From an uncultured Lachnospiraceae bacterium (GTDB taxonomy: Bacteria; Bacillota; Clostridia; Lachnospirales; Lachnospiraceae): a DNA stretch of 8,770 nucleotides. Location: the NCBI GenBank assembly GCA_902783305.1, contig CACZQU010000291.1, positions 1-8,770 on the forward strand, written 5' to 3'. The position numbers and the translations under genes are program-made. Positions 5,555 to 8,770 of the stretch are shown here, one piece after another (the stretch's first letter is position 1; every line of letters begins with the position of its first letter). The notes under the pieces are model-generated. The model saw nothing but the letters and a program-made list of their open reading frames with translations, made no database searches and was not told the DNA's origin.

Positions 5555-7582
5555 TTAATCCTTCTGGAGACTGGGAGCAGGAAGCTTCCATGGATTCCCG
5601 CCGAGCAAAGCATACACTGACCGGTCAAAGCTTTTGCTGAGAGCTTTATGCGTCGAGCTGTTGCTTCTCTGACAGACACAGATCCGGTCAAAATCATCCA
5701 GCTGTATACCGGAAATCAGCAAAGTCGAAGGATTGATATAGATCGTCTCATACCAGTCGCCATTGATTTTCACCTGGCTGGAGGGCGTGTAATGGGATCC
5801 CCGCAGATAATAGGTATTGCTTCCGGGTGAGATGAGATCTATTGAATCCAGTGTCACATCGTATAAGCCCAGCCGCAGGTCCGTGCGCTGATAAGGGCAT
5901 TCCCCGCCGTCATAGGTGTATTTCTTTCCATACAGCATGTCATACTGAAGCATTTCCAGGTCAACCTGATAGTTCCTGGTATTGCGGCGGGCCTGGTGAA
6001 ACCGGAGCACATTTCCCTCATGGATTCCGATCCGGTCCAGGATCTCTGCCCCCATCTGATAGGAGGAGAGATTGGCGTCAGTCTTTTCCAGTCCAAAGTT
6101 ATCCCATATCACATAATTTGTCTGGAAGAGATAACGGTTTTCCATATTCTCAACCGTGAGTCCCAGAGTCGGAATGTGATCTCCATACATCACCAGAATC
6201 ACATCCTCCGGATAGTCCGACAAAGCCTGGATCAGTTCTCCGACAAACAGATCCATTTCATAAATCTGATTGCAGTAATATTCCCATCGCTGATTCATTT
6301 CCGGAGTCGGGGCACCGTCTACGTGAATCAGCGGATCATCGAGCACCGGATCCGCGGGATAATCACCATGTCCCTGTACGGAAATACAGTAAATGTAATC
6401 CTGATTTTCCGTTGAATCCAGACATTTGATGATCTCATCCGTCAGGATTTCATCCTTGGTCCAGCCAAGAGGATTTTTGTCATTCTCCTCCTGCATATAT
6501 TCCTCCGAGACGAAGGTGTCAAACCCCAGCCTGGAGAAGACGGTCTTTCTGGAGTAAAAATTCGCCTCATTGTTGTGCAGCGCATGATTTGTATAACCAA
6601 GCTCCTTCAGCACATACGGGACGCTTTCACAGGTTGAAGCCTGCAGGATACTCTTGTAAGGGTATTCCCCGGGACCGAAATAGTGAAGGCTCATGCCCGT
6701 AATCGTCTCAAACTCCGTGTTGGCCGTCCCGGCGCCCACAGAGGGAACCCGGAAATAGCCGGAGGAGAAATTTTTCATCAATCCTCTGAAAACAGGGATC
6801 GGATCCTCGGACAGCTCCAGAAAATTAACCAGCTCCGGGTCCATGAAGGACTCCAGCTGCAGAAAAATAATATTCGGTCTTTCTTCTCCGGTCTTCGGAA
6901 GACTGTTTTCCGACCGCAGAATCCTCCTGATTTCTTTCTCACTGTAGCCTTGCGGCTGGCTGATTCCTGTATTGAACACTGTCGTCATCAGACAGTACGG
7001 ATAACCGTAATCCTGATAGGCAAAAGCGATGTTTCCAAAATAATTGGACAGGATTCTTTTGCGCAAAAGCAAATTGGTGGTCCCCAGGAAAGCGGCCACG
7101 GATGCCGCAATCAGCACCAGATTGATGACATAATGGATTTTTCCTTTATATTTTGGACTTTTAAAAAAAAGAAGTACCAGCAGCGCTACTGCCGTTCCGA
7201 TCAGCAGGTAGACAAGCGTCATCTCAAATGAGCTTAAATATTTGCTCATGACGGCTTTTCCGTCAGACAGATTCTTCAGATCCGGTCCTGTGAAAGGCGT
7301 TACACGGTTGGCCAGAAGAGCACCATTGATAATGCCCAGGATCAGCCAGAGAACCGAAACAAGTGACCGGAGGAAAATCCGCCTGCGGATCAGATATACC
7401 GGCAGCATGGTAATAAAGATCATCCCTGTGTTGTAAAGAAAAATCAGCGGACTGGAAGTCATATAATTCCAGGCTTCATAAAAAGAATGCCTGCTCATCC
7501 ACTCGATGACAAAATATAAGGCACAACACCAAAGCGCCTGTAAAGGCAGAGAACAACTGCTGAATGCCTTGCTTCTTCTCAT
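5555..7582 (-). CDS. LtaS-type membrane phosphoglycerol transferase/sulfatase-family protein
   Basis: 675 residues. LtaS enzymes move glycerophosphate from phosphatidylglycerol onto a growing polymer outside the membrane. About five hydrophobic spans (13-28, 44-64, 71-91, 121-140, 150-168) precede an alkaline-phosphatase-superfamily domain at about 234-530. The metal and catalytic residues are visible: Glu244 in LQLESF, the nucleophile Thr286 in GAGTANTEFE, His405 in SVQGHGDYP, and Asp468-His469 in MYGDHIP. This order matches LtaS rather than soluble arylsulfatases, since the nucleophile is Thr and not Cys or Ser. A C-terminal part of about 100 residues (575-665) is beta-rich and has an IPT/TIG-like pattern (ISPGSNTYYLRGSHY, VKINGDWYETIYINPSTL); it is extra relative to basic LtaS. 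AAAGG lies eight nucleotides before the ATG, inside the end of valS, and only 4 nt separate the genes. The substrate could be lipoteichoic acid or another glycerophosphate-modified glycan; sequence does not decide. Confidence 0.88.
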   Translation of the reverse strand: MRRSKAFSSCSLPLQALWCCALYFVIEWMSRHSFYEAWNYMTSSPLIFLYNTGMIFITMLPVYLIRRRIFLRSLVSVLWLILGIINGALLANRVTPFTGPDLKNLSDGKAVMSKYLSSFEMTLVYLLIGTAVALLVLLFFKSPKYKGKIHYVINLVLIAASVAAFLGTTNLLLRKRILSNYFGNIAFAYQDYGYPYCLMTTVFNTGISQPQGYSEKEIRRILRSENSLPKTGEERPNIIFLQLESFMDPELVNFLELSEDPIPVFRGLMKNFSSGYFRVPSVGAGTANTEFETITGMSLHYFGPGEYPYKSILQASTCESVPYVLKELGYTNHALHNNEANFYSRKTVFSRLGFDTFVSEEYMQEENDKNPLGWTKDEILTDEIIKCLDSTENQDYIYCISVQGHGDYPADPVLDDPLIHVDGAPTPEMNQRWEYYCNQIYEMDLFVGELIQALSDYPEDVILVMYGDHIPTLGLTVENMENRYLFQTNYVIWDNFGLEKTDANLSSYQMGAEILDRIGIHEGNVLRFHQARRNTRNYQVDLEMLQYDMLYGKKYTYDGGECPYQRTDLRLGLYDVTLDSIDLISPGSNTYYLRGSHYTPSSQVKINGDWYETIYINPSTLLISGIQLDDFDRICVCQRSNSSTHKALSKSFDRSVYALLGGNPWKLPAPSLQKD

Positions 7583-7586
7583 CCGA

Positions 7587-8770
7587 TCAACCTTTCATCC
7601 TCACGAGCTGCAACTCGACCTTCTCTTTCATCTCTCTGTATCTGGACAGCTTTTCCTTTTCCTGTTCAACCTTGCTTGCCGGAGCTTTGTCCACAAACCT
7701 GGGATTGGACAGCATACCCTCACAGCGGGCGATTTCCCCCTCCAGGCGTTTCATCTCCCTGGTAAGGCGCTCCATTTCCTTTTCCTTATCCACAAGATCT
7801 TCCAGCGGCAGATAAGCGACAGCTTCCCCTGCCACCACAGAGACAGCGTCCTCTCCGATTCCTTCTTTGTTCATGCGGACCTGAATTCCGGAAGCCGCAG
7901 CAAGGTTCAGGAAAGAGGCTGAGCATTCTTCATACCTCCTGACAACGGACGGATCCTCCGATACCAGGAAAACATGGGTCTTTCGGCCGGCAGGCACATT
8001 CATCTGCGTACGCACATTACGGATCTGGCGGACAATTTCCTGCATCCCGGCGATGGTCTTTTCGGATTCCGGGAAATTCCATTTCTCACGGTATACCGGC
8101 CAGTCAGAAATCATTATAGACTCTTCCTCCGGCAAAAGCGTACAGTAGATTTCCTCCGTGATAAACGGCATAAAGGGGTGAAGCAGCTTCAGGCCCTGGG
8201 TCAGCGCCGTACGTACGGTCCACAAAGCCTCAGCGGCTGCTTCAGGATTTTCTGCGGCCTTCCACAGGCGCACCTTTGCCAGTTCAATATACCAGTCGCA
8301 CAGTTCATCCCACAGGAAATCATAGACCTTCGACACGGCAATTCCCAGTTCATATTTATCCATGTTTTCCGTGACTTCTTTCGTCACAGCATTGATGCGG
8401 GAAAGAATCCATTTGTCTTCCGTGCACATTGCTGACAGATCCCCGGGCTCTTTTACTTCCTTCCCCTCCAGGTTCATCAGCACAAATCGGGAAGCATTCC
8501 AGATCTTATTGGCAAAATTACGGCTGGCTTCCACTCTCTCCATGGCAAAGCGCATGTCATTGCCTGGAGCGTTCCCGGTAATCAGGGTCAGACGAAGTGC
8601 ATCCGCTCCATACCGGTCAATGATTTCCAGGGGATCGATTCCATTTCCCAGAGATTTGCTCATCTTCCGTCCCTGGGCATCCCTGACCAGCCCATGGATC
8701 AGCACATGATGGAACGGCGTCCTGCCGGTCTGCTCCAGAGCGGAAAACACCATGCGGATCACCCAGAAGA
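7587..8770 (-). CDS. valS: Valyl-tRNA synthetase, C-terminal part (cut by window edge)
   Basis: About 394 residues are visible out of a usual length near 880, so the Rossmann half with HIGH and the editing domain lie beyond the window. The frame is open to the edge (FWVIRM and on), with no start inside. The KMSKS loop (GRKMSKSLGNGIDP, KMSKS at 8652-8666) binds ATP and is preceded by the ValRS-type FHHVLIHGLVRDAQG. Next comes the helical anticodon-binding domain (NKIWNASRFVLMNL, then WDELCDWYIELAKVRLW and LLHPFMPFITEEIY). The last 70 or so residues form the charged coiled-coil arm special to ValRS (ERLTREMKRLEGEIARCEGM, then VDKAPASKVEQEKEKLSRYR). These segments separate it from IleRS and LeuRS. 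The stop lies 4 nt before the LtaS-like gene; in many Firmicutes folC follows valS instead. Confidence 0.97.
   Translation of the reverse strand, partial: FWVIRMVFSALEQTGRTPFHHVLIHGLVRDAQGRKMSKSLGNGIDPLEIIDRYGADALRLTLITGNAPGNDMRFAMERVEASRNFANKIWNASRFVLMNLEGKEVKEPGDLSAMCTEDKWILSRINAVTKEVTENMDKYELGIAVSKVYDFLWDELCDWYIELAKVRLWKAAENPEAAAEALWTVRTALTQGLKLLHPFMPFITEEIYCTLLPEEESIMISDWPVYREKWNFPESEKTIAGMQEIVRQIRNVRTQMNVPAGRKTHVFLVSEDPSVVRRYEECSASFLNLAAASGIQVRMNKEGIGEDAVSVVAGEAVAYLPLEDLVDKEKEMERLTREMKRLEGEIARCEGMLSNPRFVDKAPASKVEQEKEKLSRYREMKEKVELQLVRMKG

Noticed and set aside
5385..5591. Longer 68-codon form of the small gene starting at 5591
   Set aside because: It would overlap the end of the LtaS-like gene and lacks a ribosome binding site, whereas the ATG at 5543 has AAGGGG at seven nucleotides.
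6683..7231. Plus-strand 182-codon frame opposite the LtaS-like gene
   Set aside because: It is antisense to the conserved catalytic and membrane region, with no start signal.

Overview
The window looks like a chromosomal core segment of a low-to-mid-GC Gram-positive, most likely a member of the Clostridia and probably Lachnospiraceae. The reasons are a murB-whiA-HPr gene order, a type II MurB, a WhiA sporulation/division regulator, strong AGGAGG-type ribosome binding sites, and an S10 N-terminus (MANQVMRITLK). This placement is inferred from protein features and gene order. No rRNA is present, and I do not name a genus. No mobile element, CRISPR array or tRNA was seen.

Every gene reads on the minus strand, so transcription runs from high to low coordinates. 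In that order: the C-terminal part of valS (7587-8770, cut by the window edge), an LtaS-type membrane phosphotransferase with a C-terminal extension (5555-7582), a 52-residue acidic protein (5385-5543), a zinc-ribbon/TPR membrane protein (4133-5371), murB (3194-4123), whiA (2153-3118), an HPr-like protein (1826-2086) and a 420-residue membrane protein with a degenerate SipW-like domain (451-1713). The gaps from valS to murB are only 4-13 nt, which suggests one transcript. The next three gaps are longer (75, 66 and 112 nt). A perfect 16-bp hairpin followed by a U-rich run (403-442) closes the run.

Downstream of that terminator (35-406) lies the control region of a second operon. A near-consensus promoter (271-299) with an A-rich upstream stretch is followed by a structured leader of about 230 nt. 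At the very edge are the first eleven codons of rpsJ (ribosomal protein S10), the usual start of the S10-spc ribosomal protein cluster.

Functionally the first operon mixes envelope building (MurB for peptidoglycan, an LtaS-like enzyme for a glycerophosphate-type polymer) with growth and carbon control (WhiA, HPr-like protein). The points most worth a second look are: Glu at the HPr active-site position 15; the absence of rapZ between murB and whiA, with a short P-loop-like stretch in the gap; a SipW-like domain that lacks the catalytic residues; and a long-range helix plus a competing hairpin in the S10 leader next to the rpsJ ribosome binding site. I did not find a clearly new defence or mobile system.
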